A DNA stretch of 64,000 nt. It comes from Melampsora larici-populina 98AG31 (lineage: Eukaryota > Basidiomycota > Pucciniomycetes > Pucciniales > Melampsoraceae). The notes below the pieces were generated by a model. That model had not been told where the DNA came from. It saw only the letters and a list, made by a program, of their open reading frames with translations, and did no database searches. The stretch is taken from the NCBI RefSeq assembly GCF_000204055.1, contig NW_006768775.1, positions 434,001 through 498,000 of the forward strand, written 5' to 3'. A program made the translations under genes and the position numbers. The number at the start of each line of letters is the position of its first letter. The first letter of the stretch is position 1. Positions 37,731 through 49,661 of this stretch are shown here, in pieces.

Positions 37731-40642
37731 CTCCCCCTGTTTCAGATGTCCGTGAATCACATCTAGCCCCACTTGGTCTCTTAATTCTCGAAATGGTCCA
37801 GGGTGTAAGGGTTTGGTTAGTGTATCAGCAAACATGTTCTTACTATTGACATGCCTCATCTTGATGGCTCCTTTTTCTACTTGCTCTCTAATCCAATGAT
37901 ATTGCACTTCTATGTGTTTTGTACGTGCATGAAAAATAGCCTTTTGAGTCAAGGATACTGCTCCGGTGCTGTCACTGCATAAAATAGTAGGTGATTCTTG
38001 CGTTAGTGAGATGTTCGACAGTAACCCTCTCAACCATACTACCTCTTGCCCTGCTTCAGTGGTTGCCTTGTATTCAGCTTCCGTTGAGGACAGTGCCACT
38101 GTTGGTTGCAGTCTGCTTTTCCAGCTGATGGCGGCACCATTGAGTTTGAAAAGATATCCAGTAGTTGAGCAACGAGTACTTGGATCCCCTGCCCAGTTGG
38201 CGTCGGCATGGCATTCCGGGAAAGACCAGCTTTGATTACCTTCAATCTGACTGTTGCTTGATGAGTAAATTAATCCTAGGCTTTGAGTGCCTTTCAAATA
38301 GCGTAAAACATGTAATCCCATATTCCACGCTTCTTTTGATGGGCGTGACAGGTGTTGAGATAGGACACCCACTGCATATGCTACATCAGGTCGGGTTCCT
38401 TGAGCAATGTACATCAGACTTCCAACTAAGCTATTATATGGGAGGCCTGATTGGTTGAACTCTAGTACATCAGCATCGCTTGCTTTCAGTATCTTGTTAC
38501 CTCCTGGAAATGGAGTTGATGCAGGTTTGCAGTCCTCATAATGAAATCTTTCTAACACTGTTTGAATGAATGCCGGTTGACTCAGAGAATATCCACCGTC
38601 AGTTGTGGAATGGATTTCAATGCCTACAATACAATGCGCCGGCCCTAGATCTTCCATTCTCCATTTCAACTTTAGTAATTCTTTTGTTTCCTTAATCTTG
38701 TCACCAGTGATCGCCATGTCATCTACATGTAGATAGATTAATGTTTCCATACCATTTCTGTCTCTCCCATACCATAAGCACCCATCATGAGGATTTTGTT
38801 TTAAACCAATCTGTGTGAATTTATCCTTCACTTCCTCGTTCCAACACCTGGCTGATTGTTTTAGTCCATACAATGCTTTTCGCAATCGAGCTACCTTGCC
38901 ATTTGCGCGTTCTTGATCATAACCCTCAGGTAATTCTAGGTAAATTTCTTCTTTCAAAGTACTGTTGAGAAATGCAGCTATAGCGTCCATCTGTTTGATA
39001 TCCCAGCTCTTAGCCGCTGCGACGGAGACCATTATGCGAAAAGATGCTAGTCTTCCGGTCGGAGCAAAAGTCTCATTGTAATCAATACCCTCGGTTTGGG
39101 TGTAACCTTTCGCAACATATCTAGCTTTATGCTTTGAGATAGAGCCGTCAGGATTGATCTTGTATTTGAAATGCCATCGACCACCCACGACTGGAGCGTT
39201 GGTTGGACGGTCCACTATTTCCCATACCCCCATCTCTTTGATGTTCTTCATTTCCTTGTCACAGGCTTCCTTCCATTTGTCTGCGTCAGGAGCTTTCATT
39301 GCCATCTTATAACTCTTAGGCTCGGCTCTAGCTCTCATGGCCTCTCGGCAGTAATATGAGTGCTGTGATTCAGAGTATCGTTGTGATATTTTGGGTACAA
39401 TGCTACGCATAGGAATATTGACGAAGTTGCTTGAAGTTGAGTTACTGGGAGTGTATCGATTGACTGGTTGACGTTCCCGCGTTGATCGTCTTGGTTGTTC
39501 CTGAACGGGCTGCTTGGTTACAGGTTCCTTTTCTGGAATTTCGTTGATTTGAGGTTGGTTGATGATCTGGTCTGTAGGTTCAAGTTCAGACTCGGGTGTT
39601 TCGTTCAAAACTTCAGTGATACGAGGAGGGAGACTCTCTTGTATCACTGGATCTTCTTCATCTGAATCGTATCTTAATACGTTTGGTGTTGAGTTGGGTT
39701 CAATAACTAACTGTTTCTCTTCCGCTGAGTCAAGCGGGAGATCCTCGATAAAAATCCAGTCTGGACCTTTATCGGCATCCTTCATAAAAGGGAAAATGAG
39801 TGGCTGGAAGGTCACATCGTGACTAATATGGATCTGATTTGATTCTTGGTCTAATACAATGAAGTTGTGATTATCTTCTGTGGCTCCTAGCAAAACACCG
39901 GGACGAGAGACGGGTTCAAATTTCCCACCTCGAACTTCTTTCCTGACGTGTCGGTAGGCTAGGCACCCAAAGGGTTGGAAACGTTTCATGCTCGATTTGT
40001 GCTTCTTCCATACTGACTGAGGGGTTTCTTTTAGATTTAATGAAGTCGTGATGGTCCTGTTCTGCAACATAACCGAATAAGACACAGCATAGTACCAGTA
40101 TCTAATTGGTACGCATGACTGTATTAGCATACACCTAGCTTTCGTATTGATAGTACGATTTGAGCGTTCCGCTACTCCATTTTCCTCTGGAGTATGAGGA
40201 GAGGTGACCCTTGCAACTATCCCTAGCTCCTCAAGGTACGGGCTGAGGAGGCCGTTGATAAATTTGCCTCCTCCGTCTAGTGAAAACATTTTCAGAGGCT
40301 GCCCGGTTTGACGCTCGGCAAAGGCAATGTACCGCTTGAAACATTCGAATACCGTCTCGGCACTTTTGTTTGGCAAACCAAAAGAAACACGATAACTGCT
40401 GAAGTCATCAGTGAACAGAATATAGTATTCTTCTTGGTTGACTGCAGTAGTTCTTATTATACCACTCAGATCAACGTGGACATTTTCGAGGAAGTTCGTA
40501 GCTCTTGGTCTAGTGAATGGGAATGGTAACCGGTGATTTTTGGCTAGAGGGCAAACAGGACATTTTGATATAATTTCAAATTCTTTTGTAGTAACAGTCT
40601 TTGGTAGTACATCATTAAAATAACCAAGGCTCCACATCCTCT
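37725..40642 (-). CDS. Copia pol, C-terminal part: integrase, reverse transcriptase, RNase H
   Basis: Continuous frame after the CACTA insertion. Integrase zinc-finger end: CPVCPLAKNHRLPF. Integrase core: VHVDLSG, SLDGGGKF and EENGVAERSNR supply D, D and E. Reverse transcriptase begins near WKEACDKEMKNI and carries YLHVDDM. RNase H shows CHADANWAGD, STEAEYKA and TKHIEV. It ends HGHLKQGEC a few bases inside the 3' LTR. The open frame extends 124 bases further upstream, into the CACTA TIR, and that stretch is not native pol. Coding looks intact apart from the two element-level interruptions. Confidence 0.93.
37731..37745 (-). other. Polypurine tract of copia element
   Basis: On the minus strand CTGAAACAGGGGGAG directly precedes the 3' LTR (TGTTGAGAG). 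This is the expected plus-strand priming site for reverse transcription. Confidence 0.8.
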
Positions 40643-40645
40643 TTA

Positions 40646-42041
40646 CACTACACCAAATGACATCTTTACCCAGGGGTATAGAAAAGTAGTGCGGGCATAG
40701 AAAACTATGGGTGAAGTACTTTTCTATACCCATAGAGATCGTGTCCTCTCTGCCTAGACATACCATTCTGCTCTATACCCACAGATGAAAATATCCACAT
40801 GACCACAGGGACTGAATATAAATTTAGACTCAAAGCCCTTCTTGAGCATTGTCCAATGGGAAAGCATGGTCCATCAGTCATATTGTACACCCACTTTGGC
40901 AACCGGTGTGTGACCTATGCAACCGACTGTGCACCACCAAAAAAGCGCAGTGATTTTTGGTGGCATATGTCACCTGAAAATCTTGTTTGGTAAACAAAAA
41001 TGAAACAAAAGAGATACACGGATCTCTGCACATATGTGCAAAGATTGTGCGCATTCTTGAAAACAACTAAAAGTCAAATATTTTCAAATTAATGCGACTG
41101 CGACTTTTCATTGTTCTCTCTTCTCAAGCCATCACCACCAGTTATTTTGGACCTCACCATTTTTTTCTTTGTTTTCTACAAGTCCTTTTCTCTTCAATTG
41201 CAAACCATTCAAATCATCACCACCTCAACCTTTTTCTCTACTTAAACTTTTCAATCTCAAATCCATTCAATCTCATTGTGGTGTTGATTCAGACTCAAAT
41301 CTGACTTCCTCAAAAGACATCATTTCCACCAATTCAACGTTGCTGCCAACAGTGAAGAGCTTGGTCATTGACCATGTTATCATCAATCAAATTGCTTAAA
41401 AAATAATTGCAGAAGTTGAACAGGTAGATGATATTGAGAGCAATGAGAGCGACTAAGTTTTTTTTTTTGGTTTTTGAACTCAATCAACAAATGACCTTGT
41501 TGTTCCAAATGGTAAAAGACACCATTGTGATTCATTATCACCATGGTGATTTTGCTTTTTATTTGGTTACCAAACCTTTCTAACAAGCACACTGTTGTGT
41601 GGTTTTACATATACATACACGGTGAGAAATTTTTTCACCGTGATGTAAAAGTTGCATTAAATTATTAATGCAACTTTTTTTGCCAAAGTGGGTGGTACAT
41701 ATGTAAAAAGTGTCTGTCAATCTGTGTAAGATTGTGCATACATACTCACATACATTGCTGAACATGGTTGAGGATCTCTTTTATCACCATAGAATTGTAT
41801 TTTAGGATAAAAATATCAAAAAACAGAAAATTGAGATTCTGCGCACTGTAGCACTGCCTTTGGGTCCCAATACATACAGCTGAGTCAGGGCAAAGATAAT
41901 ACTCAATTTCTCAATCTGAAATATCTTACATAGGTTTATCAAAAGCATTTTTTATTGGTATAGAAAAGTACCCTACCAATAGTTTTCTATGCCCACACTA
42001 CTTTTCTATACCCCTGGGTAAAGATGTCATTTGTTGTAGTG
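40646..42041. mobile_element. Non-autonomous CACTA (EnSpm/CMC)-type element in copia pol
   Basis: The ends read CACTACACCAAATGACATC and, inverted, CACTACAACAAATGACATC; the inverted match continues for about 86 bp. It is flanked by TTA at 40643-40645 and 42042-42044, a 3-bp duplication typical of CACTA elements. Each end has inverted copies of GGTATAGAAAAGTA as subterminal repeats. The 1396-bp interior has no convincing gene. Removing it and one TTA restores the pol frame between EKYL and KRMWSLG. Confidence 0.88.
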
Positions 42042-42690
42042 TTAGGTACTTCTCGCTTGGGTGACCTAAGGAATAATGGAGTTTTAAAATGGTGAATTGG
42101 TTGGTTTTTGATATAGATGATTGATGAAATTCATGACTGACCAAAGATCGTATCGCCACATACATCATACTACCCTCTCCGATGAATTTTCCGATGAAAA
42201 GCTCCTTCTTGCCGTGATCAATTCGAAAATTTGGGTCTTCTAGTACTTTAGTAATTGCACCCGCTCTAATTAATCTTCCGCCGGCTATGAGGTTTCGAGA
42301 CAAATCAGGTACATATAAGCATTCCTTGAGTTTGATGTCTTCTCCTTTGGAATTCAGCAGATTAACGTTTCCAATTGAGTGTATGTCTAGGGTGGCTCCT
42401 CCGCCTGCCAGGTTAAGTTTTGCACCTGGATCTTCATTTGCAATCATGGTTCCGACTTCAAAAAGAGATGCATCATGAAACATATGATGAGATGCGCCTG
42501 TATCGATGAGAGCGACCGAGTTACATTGGTCTCCAACACATGCCACTTGTGGCTTCGCTGAGCAAGAGAATTTACCGTCAACACTAACATGATAGCTGAT
42601 TTCACAATCTTCTAGACGTAAACCATCAAAAACTGATTTGAGTTCGCTCGAATCGGGGAAGTCTGAACCATGAGTAAAATTTGATGAGCC
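42042..42690 (-). CDS. Copia pol, N-terminal part: protease and GAG-pre-integrase
   Basis: In the gag frame after a single TGA (42693-42691). The aspartic protease motif is VALIDTGASHHMFHD. The GAG-pre-integrase segment includes LHYSLGHPSEKYL and breaks at the CACTA element. The methionine at 42546 is inside the domain and is not the true start; translation is expected from gag. Confidence 0.88.
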
Positions 42691-43803
42691 TCAGGAGAAA
42701 TGAGCATCTCTACGACCTCTGCCTCTTGAGTTAGAGCTGCCTCGGCCACCACGGGGGTATTCAATCCATTCACCGGCTTGTTTCTTGGATTTCTTCCATG
42801 CTTCCATCTTACTTGAGTTATTTGGATGGTGATAGCATTCGGATTGTTCATGAGGTTTAGTGGGATGTTCTCTTCCGAGACAACGGTTTTTACTGCAGGT
42901 CTGCCAGCGTCCATTTTTTCGACCTTGGCTAGCTTCGGAGGCTTCAATAGTGCAACTCGATTGCTGACGGTTAGAATTGAACATCTTACGCGTTTGATAC
43001 GTCTTCTTCAATTCAGTTTCTAAATTTCTAAATTTGACATGTCCAGCATCTAGTAAGTCGCACCCCTTTTCGGCCCAATCACGGTTAAGTGATCTCACGA
43101 ACTGACGAGCTTGCTCTTCTTCCGACATCTCTCCATTCGCTCCTAAATAAGCATCGATCTTAGCGCGGAACATATCTATGTATTCTAGTAGGTCCTTAGT
43201 TGAACCTTGAGACAGATCTGTGATATCACTTCGTAGCATCAACTTGACTGATTCCGAATTGCTTATGTGATAGTCGCGTACGGTTTTCCAAAGGAGAAAT
43301 GGAGATGAAGGGGTGTTCTTTATGCCGTTTTCAAAGGTAGAGATCATTGATATAAAGCGAGTAGACTGAGCTGATTCCATGCTTGCTAACAACCAATGAA
43401 ATATACACTTTTTCGTAGCTAGAATGACTTCAGGATCGGTGATAACGGTTGGGACATCCTTGACAATGAGATACTGATCGTATGATGCGGCAGCCAATCC
43501 AAATCTAACATCATCAGACCACGGGTTGTAATTCGTGGCAGATAATTTGGTATTAATAGTTATCTTGTGTAGTATTGAATTCACCTTGATCGATTGTTTC
43601 TGAGCCGGAGTGTCCGTATCAATAGGCACGGAAGCCATGACAGGAACGGTGGTCTGATCAGAATGGACTGTGGAATTCGAAGTCTCTGAATGACTTTCAC
43701 TCTGAATCTCGGCGTCACTCTCGTCGAGATTGCTGAAAGGGGCTGGGGTAGTGGCAGGAGTTGGCAATTGATTTAGGGAGTCAAGGTCTTCTCTATCTGA
43801 CAT
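42691..43803 (-). CDS. Copia gag
   Basis: 370 residues from MSDREDLDSLNQLPTP. Acidic/serine-rich start, then a capsid-like helical region (KITINTKLSATNYNPW, DVRFGLAAASYDQYL). A basic tail near residue 300 has a CCHC-like zinc-knuckle arrangement (CLGREHPTKPHEQSECYHH) and an RGGRGSSNSRGRGRR stretch. The ORF ends in TGA directly before the pol coding in the same frame. In most copia elements gag and pol are one ORF, so this TGA is either a CGA to TGA mutation or a readthrough site. Confidence 0.9.
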   Translation of the reverse strand: MSDREDLDSLNQLPTPATTPAPFSNLDESDAEIQSESHSETSNSTVHSDQTTVPVMASVPIDTDTPAQKQSIKVNSILHKITINTKLSATNYNPWSDDVRFGLAAASYDQYLIVKDVPTVITDPEVILATKKCIFHWLLASMESAQSTRFISMISTFENGIKNTPSSPFLLWKTVRDYHISNSESVKLMLRSDITDLSQGSTKDLLEYIDMFRAKIDAYLGANGEMSEEEQARQFVRSLNRDWAEKGCDLLDAGHVKFRNLETELKKTYQTRKMFNSNRQQSSCTIEASEASQGRKNGRWQTCSKNRCLGREHPTKPHEQSECYHHPNNSSKMEAWKKSKKQAGEWIEYPRGGRGSSNSRGRGRRDAHFS

Positions 43804-43843
43804 GCGATTTGCGTTTCGATTGAGATAACTGAGAGCTGAACTA

Positions 43844-43857
43844 GACTCTCGCTACCA
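43844..43857 (-). other. Primer-binding site of copia element
   Basis: On the minus strand TGGTAGCGAGAGTC follows the 5' LTR immediately. The first eight bases match the initiator-methionine tRNA primer site used by Ty1-type elements. The tRNA assignment is inference. Confidence 0.7.
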
Positions 43858-44624
43858 TGAAAAGCGACAAAGCGTGTCTGATGATGACCTGATACCCAAT
43901 AGACGAATCCTAGAGGTGAGTCTCCTGACACCTCACGTCTTTAAACTACCTGACAGACTAACCTGATACCCAATAGACGAATCCTAGAGGTGAGTCTCCT
44001 GACACCTCACGTCTTTAAACTACCTGACAGACTAACCTAAAGAGTCAAGATAAAAAGAAAACATAACAATAACAGACAAACAGAATTAGAAGAAAAGAAA
44101 TTGATATAGAGAGTTGAGAAATATAGTCTAACCTAAAGGTTTAAGTCAGGATATGATATTCAAGGAAGGAAATCGACACAAGCAGGTCTCAGTATTTGAT
44201 TCTAGTGTCGACGTAGTATCAGATGAAAGACAAGAATAGAATAACAAGAATGAAATCAATTAGTGTCTTCTGTAGCATGAATGAATTGAAAATATGAATG
44301 GATGAATTGAACTGGGAAGGGTACTTACTCTTTTCCTATACCGTGATAGACGGATGAGGAAAAGAGTAAGACGCGTGTCGGAGTGGCGTCATAGTTTAAA
44401 TGATGATGATTATGGTTTGTATTTAGAGATTAAGTTTAATTTAATTTGAACTTTTGATCCTTGAGAATTGAACTTAATACATAACTTTCACGGCGTCTGA
44501 AACCCAAGTTATACAGTCATTTAAGAAAAGCTTGCCCTAAATTGCCCGCAAAACTCGAGCGAATTGGCGGGGAATTTGGGGCAAGCTTTTCTTAAATGAC
44601 TGTACGTGAATGTAACTCTCAACA
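43858..44624 (-). repeat. 5' LTR of copia element
   Basis: Two 74-bp units (43887-43960, 43961-44034). About 676 bp without the MITE and its duplicated TA. Near-identical to the 3' LTR over the shared parts, which suggests fairly recent insertion. This LTR should hold the element's promoter. Confidence 0.93.
44514..44602. mobile_element. 89-bp MITE inserted in copia 5' LTR
   Basis: Inverted termini CAGTCATTTAAGAAAAGCTT. Flanked by TA at 44512-44513 and 44603-44604, a Tc1/mariner-type target duplication. The matching site in the other LTR (around 37710) is empty and has a single TA. Confidence 0.93.
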
Positions 44625-44629
44625 TGATT

Positions 44630-45486
44630 TACATACAAGCACCTCTGCTGCTGGCCCCAGAACCTTCATTGAGCCTCTCAGAAACCAAATGGTTCCATCT
44701 GTTTGACTTGGACTTGTAAGTTTTGTACATTTTGGTTTCTATCTTTCCTCATTATGTTTTTATCTTTCTCATCTTCTCATCTTCATGATCCATATCCACT
44801 CATTTTATCTTCTTTGAGTAAAGCCTTTTTGTAGTTTCAATACCTTTCACTTTTGACCTCTGTGTCCTTTTAGCATGTCACCCACAAGGTTTGCCTGTTT
44901 TGCTTTGTCAAAGTTGATCTCACAAACCAAATGCTGTTGTCTATTTGGAGAAACCCCTCATGAAGAGTTTGACAAAGCCACTGAGGCCGTTGCCCAGAAG
45001 CTCAATCAATTCTTTCCACTATGTCAACCCACTGCTCCACCTGCACCGCCACTTGGATGGGTTGATATCATTTGTAACAATGAAAGTCGATGGATTGATC
45101 TACCAGATTGATCTACCAACAACGTGTCACCCCCTGGAAAATGTACACATCAAAAAAAGTACTAGAGGCACCACCAACAGAGACACTATCAAAGATACTT
45201 TGATAAATGTCAAGATTACTTCAAGTTTTGGGGACAACTCAAACATCAAATGACATATACATAGCTATATTGTCAATAATCGACAAAGAACTGGACCTCT
45301 CAAGAGGCTTCTGTCAGAAGTAAGCAAGCTGGATGTAGTTGTACACCTTCAGATCAACAAAATCCACTCAAAATCAATTTAATTGATACTAGTACAATTT
45401 GTGGCAGGGATTCCCCAGTTATACCTTGGCACTTGATCATAAAAACAATAGGTGATCAACCCTGAACCTTAAGCTTCTTGAAAGGC
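44630..45486. other. Intergenic, no supported gene
   Basis: Short overlapping frames at 44875-45253 have no recognised domain. Confidence 0.4.
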
Positions 45487-45489
45487 TTA

Positions 45490-46235
45490 GAGCACCCACT
45501 ATGGTAGACATTTTTTATTGTAAATTTTGTGGTCCTAACCGCAAAAATTAATCATGTGTGTAACAACTAAATCATTTACCACATGAAATTCACTATGGAG
45601 TGATTTACTGTGTGATTTACCAATGATAAATCACTATCAATCAAGTGATCCCACCGTGGCAAAGTCACAAATATTAATACCATGTCTATTTCCAATGATA
45701 CATCCAAAAAAACCCTGTCTCAATGCCTGCTTCAATGAAAAGAGCAATCCATGCTCTTTTGAAGTCTTCAAATGTCAATGAGAAGCAACAAGAGTATGAG
45801 AAAATAGCCTTTGACTTCCTCTTTGACAAGCCTCCTTAACCTCCACCACCTCTCCAGACTTGTATCCACATTTGAGACTGTGTCTAACGCAGTGAACAAC
45901 TGTCCAACAATTACTTTGCAGCTAATACCACATACAAATCAAAGTTTGAACATTGATTTCAAATGAGCAAATCAAGTGTGAGATGTCAAAGTGGTGATGA
46001 ATCAATGAATTATGGGATTCGTAGAGTCAAAAAAACAAGCAATGCTTGAGATTTGATGTGTCTAGTCTTAAAATAAAACATGAATCAAGCTTGTGTAAAG
46101 TTAGACAAGCTTGATTCATGATTTGATGCAGTCGTAGGGACCATGCGTCTAAGACAGGTCCATAGTGGACCTGTTTAAGTTTTAGTGGTAAACTTACAAT
46201 AAAACTGCTGTTTACCGCACCCATAATGGGTGCTC
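45490..46235. mobile_element. PIF/Harbinger-like non-autonomous element
   Basis: Inverted termini GAGCACCCACTATGG and GAGCACCCATTATGG. Flanked by TTA at 45487-45489 and 46236-46238. A TTA/TAA duplication with this size fits PIF/Harbinger MITEs. An internal hairpin at 46079-46120 has 16-bp perfect arms (CATGAATCAAGCTTGT). No coding. Confidence 0.7.
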
Positions 46236-46279
46236 TTATGCAGCATTATATGTGCTTGTGTTAACCTCATAATACATTA

Positions 46280-46459
46280 GGGGGTTCCAAGTTGACTTTT
46301 TTTACGTATTTTTATGCTACAACAAATTGCCCATTGTTGTAAAATATGCGTAAACTTGTCCCAATTTAAAAATACGTTGGTTTCACACATATTTGTTTTA
46401 CAAAAAACTTGCCCAAATTTTTAAAAAATACGCCAAAAAAATCCAAACTTGAAACCCCC
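46280..46459. mobile_element. 180-bp MITE with TA duplication
   Basis: Ends GGGGGTTCCAAGTT and, inverted, GGGGGTTTCAAGTT, with TA on both sides (46278-46279 and 46460-46461). Inverted similarity continues inward through T-rich GTATTTTT blocks. Confidence 0.65.
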
Positions 46460-48905
46460 TATTGGTGTGTGAGAAATAATACTTTGTAACCCCAGTGCAC
46501 TCAAATGATTCATAATATCTTCCACAGAATTATGTACTTGAAAGGTTTTGTACTTTGACTTGTTTATATCATGAAAGTGTTCTCATTGGCATAAGATCCA
46601 ATATGCTTCTGTTTGAGAAAAACATTCTACCTCTGACATGCTCCCATTTTCCTTCTGATGAATATGGAGTCTATCTATCACTTATTGCAAGTTTTGATTT
46701 GATGGCCCAAGCAGAATTGCTTTACATTGCTCATGTTTGGTTGGTTCACTTGTGGTATTGGAAGAAACTGATGGACCTGTGCAATGTGAAATCCATTCAA
46801 AAACAGTTGATGTCAATAAGGTCAACCCTGAAAATCACTTGGCTTGTATGATGACTAATTATCTAGAACGAGATGCTCTTCATACTGGATGAATAAATCA
46901 TCTCAAAAAATGTTTGTGCATGTCACTTTGCAATTATTTTAAGCCATCCAATCCACCCATTGGAATTTTTTGAATTGCTTAGTGCACATACGTTGAAATG
47001 GATAGGATGCTTTGGAATTATGTGTATAATTTATGTTTTTAAACCATGTCAAACTTATATTATCTTCGATCCAAAGATCTTTGAGCTCAATTCATGCCTC
47101 AAGCTAGGAGTATCTAAAGGTCTTCTCCTCACCCTGGTTTCCTCCCTGACAAAGGATTTTGAAAGCTGTAGCACTGAATCAATTCAACTCTTTAGATAAG
47201 ACTAAATCTCAAATATCTTCTTGTTAAACTGCCTCTCTTTCATCCCAAGCTTTCCATCCCCTTCCAAAAAATTGTGTGCTTCCTTTTGTGTTCATAATTC
47301 AAACTGGTCTACCAGACTTCATTGGGAGCTTGCATGATTTGCAAAATGGAAAATGAGATTCAGTCAACCAATTCCCTTTTACAGAAAGGGAAATTCCAAG
47401 ACTACTCAACTTCACCAAAATGAAATAAACTTGGAGTAGAAGGCAGAGGAAGATAAGTTCAATTTAGTTCAAACTAATACTTGAATTGACTTCATTAACT
47501 GATGTCATCAATGTTTCCACATGTCTTGAATTTCCTTTTATCCTTCTCAAACAGAACCAAAAGCATAATCATGATAGAAACAAATTTACAAACTATTGAT
47601 TGCCTCGAACTAACTTTCTGCTTCAAGTACTGCATGGGTGATCACTGTGGTGGCTGATCTTGATGCTGATGATGCATTGGCAATGTCCTTTAATTCAATG
47701 TCATGATTTGTGGGAAATTTGATCAAGAAGCACCTGATGATTGGAGTGATGAATTTGGAATATGTTATAGATCACGTGAGAGTGAATGCTGCTATGCTCA
47801 TCTCTCCTCAACTTAATCTACCCCAAATGCACATAGATAGAAGTCATGTTGTAAATGAAAACCAATTTTAGGATAACCATGAAAAATCTGATATGCATGG
47901 ATTGCTCATGATGAGAACATTCCAAAACTTAAAAAAATCAAAAGTATGATGTCTTGGTATGGATTTATGATTTTAGGAAACACAGCAAAATTGATATGCA
48001 TAGAATTCTATCAATGAGAGCATTCCAGAACTTTGATTGGCTAGTTAACACAACAGGGTTTGAGTTCTACAAGTGTTTCAGGCCTTGGGTTGACTTTGAC
48101 AATGATTTGTACATGACTCCATGCATAGGATTTTTAATCACTCACTTGGACCAAGTGAGTTGGTCCAAGTGAGTTTGATGGGTATCAAACCCCGGTTCCA
48201 TGCTTGTTTCCTGAAATTGAGTGATTAAGCAAAGCATCTGGAGGGCACTGTACATATGCTGCTATGTTGATTCAAACAGTTTTGACTTTTAGAGCATCAC
48301 CACTGGAACCTACTGAAAAATAACCAATACAGAGCCTGTATGAAGGGTGTTAAAATAGGAATATACATTCAAACACATCAAACATATTTCACATTCATCT
48401 TTCACACAATCTCTTTAGCCTAGATTTCAATCTAATTTCCAAAAGTTCTCAAACCTGGAAGATTGATTATCTAACCTCAGACAACTTGGCCTGATTGCTG
48501 GTGTTTACCAAGGTGTATTACTTTTTTGTCTTGGTGTTCAGAACCATTAGGCAACTTTGCCTGATTGCTGGCATTCACAAAGACATCATTTCTGGTGTCA
48601 CAAGTTGCTATAGATTATTGCAAAGGGTCCTGACAGGACCAATGATGTATGGCCAATCTCATGTGTTTTTGCAAAAAGATGCAAAAACCAGGGCAGAGTA
48701 AAACCACAAAAGTGAGGTAGAATACTTTGCCAAGTTTGTCAAAGTTGTCCGGATCTTGGAGGACAAGAGTGGACATGTCCAACAATCACTGAGTACAGTC
48801 TGATGTTTTGTCCTAATGGGGGCTAAAAGGGTTTTGGTCCACCAACTACTAATGGTTTATCAAGTTTGAAACTTGGTTAGTGAGGAAACAATACAGGCCT
48901 TTTGG
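46460..48905. other. Repeat-rich intergenic region, no supported gene
   Basis: Frames such as 46555-46851 and 47954-48172 show no domain. A perfect palindrome with 14-bp arms (CTCACTTGGACCAA, loop GTGAG) lies near 48140-48172. A local duplication of CCTGATTGCTGG occurs near 48490 and 48560. Confidence 0.4.
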
Positions 48906-48914
48906 TATATCTGG

Positions 48915-49485
48915 TAAACTTCACAAATTCACATGCCTGCCTGGTGAGGCTGAAGCAAGCAAGGTACTTGTGGCCAAACTTATATGCTCCATAACCTTGC
49001 GGTAGAGGCTTTTGTAAGGAGCATCCTTCATTCCCTTTTATCTTGTCCCGCACCAAGGATTTGGGTATGGTCAAAAGAGAAAACATATGGGCCTTACTTT
49101 GGTGCATTCCCCAAGGAAACTACTCCCCTCCATGAAAAAAGTGCTTCAAAATTTTGGCTTGCATAGCAACTGTAGCATGTAAACCACACATGCAGCTGTT
49201 GTGGATGGTAAGTGTCTTTGACAATGGTTGGTTTTGTTCATCCATTATCTACATGATAAGAGCTCTTTCCTAGAGAAAAATAGGATATACAATATTTGCG
49301 GGAGATAGGTGCACAGCTTTTCCTTTTGGACCATAGGCAAATCCTTGGTTTCAAAAGATTTAGGAGGGATTGAAGGAGGATCCCTGCAAAAGCCTCTCCT
49401 ACAAGGTTATGGAGTGTACAAGTTTGGTGTAAGTCCCTTGCTTGCTTCAGCCTCACAAGGCGGGCGTGGGACTTTGTTAAGTTGA
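48915..49485. mobile_element. 571-bp foldback MITE with near-exact 9-bp target duplication
   Basis: Arms of about 170 bp are inverted copies (GGTGAGGCTGAAGCAAGCAA occurs on one strand at each side). The right terminus, inverted, reads TCAACTTAACAAAGTCCC; the left reads TAAACTTCACAAATTCAC. Flanks TATATCTGG (48906-48914) and TAAATCTGG (49486-49494) match at 8 of 9 bases. Terminus and duplication length place it with the DUF6589 element family. Confidence 0.6.
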
Positions 49486-49661
49486 TAAATCTGGTGCCTT
49501 GGTATTTTTTGCGCTTTTTCCCACGCAATTTGTAAAAGTGCTGTATTTTGCCATTTGATCTGTCCTGTGGTTGCTCTTGTCGCCAATTTCACAAGGTCTC
49601 CTGCAGAACTCGAGCAATTTGGCGCCAGATTTTTGGCAAGCTTTGTCCATTCTTAATTGTG

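Larger units (their letters stand above)
36876..44624 (-). mobile_element. Full-length Ty1/copia LTR retrotransposon with nested insertions
   Basis: Both LTRs read TG...CA and the element is flanked by exact TGATT copies (36871-36875 and 44625-44629). On the minus strand the order is 5' LTR, primer-binding site, gag, protease, integrase, reverse transcriptase, RNase H, polypurine tract, 3' LTR. This is the copia order. A 1.4-kb CACTA-type element interrupts pol and an 89-bp MITE sits in the 5' LTR. Length without these is about 6.26 kb. Confidence 0.95.

Noticed and set aside
40645..40766. First ~42 residues of the long pol frame (MVCLGREDTISMG...) as native Pol
   Set aside because: They are translated from the inserted CACTA terminus; native pol continues from the segment at 42042.
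44875..45253. Overlapping frames suggesting a small gene
   Set aside because: No domain, no splice support, repeat-rich surroundings.
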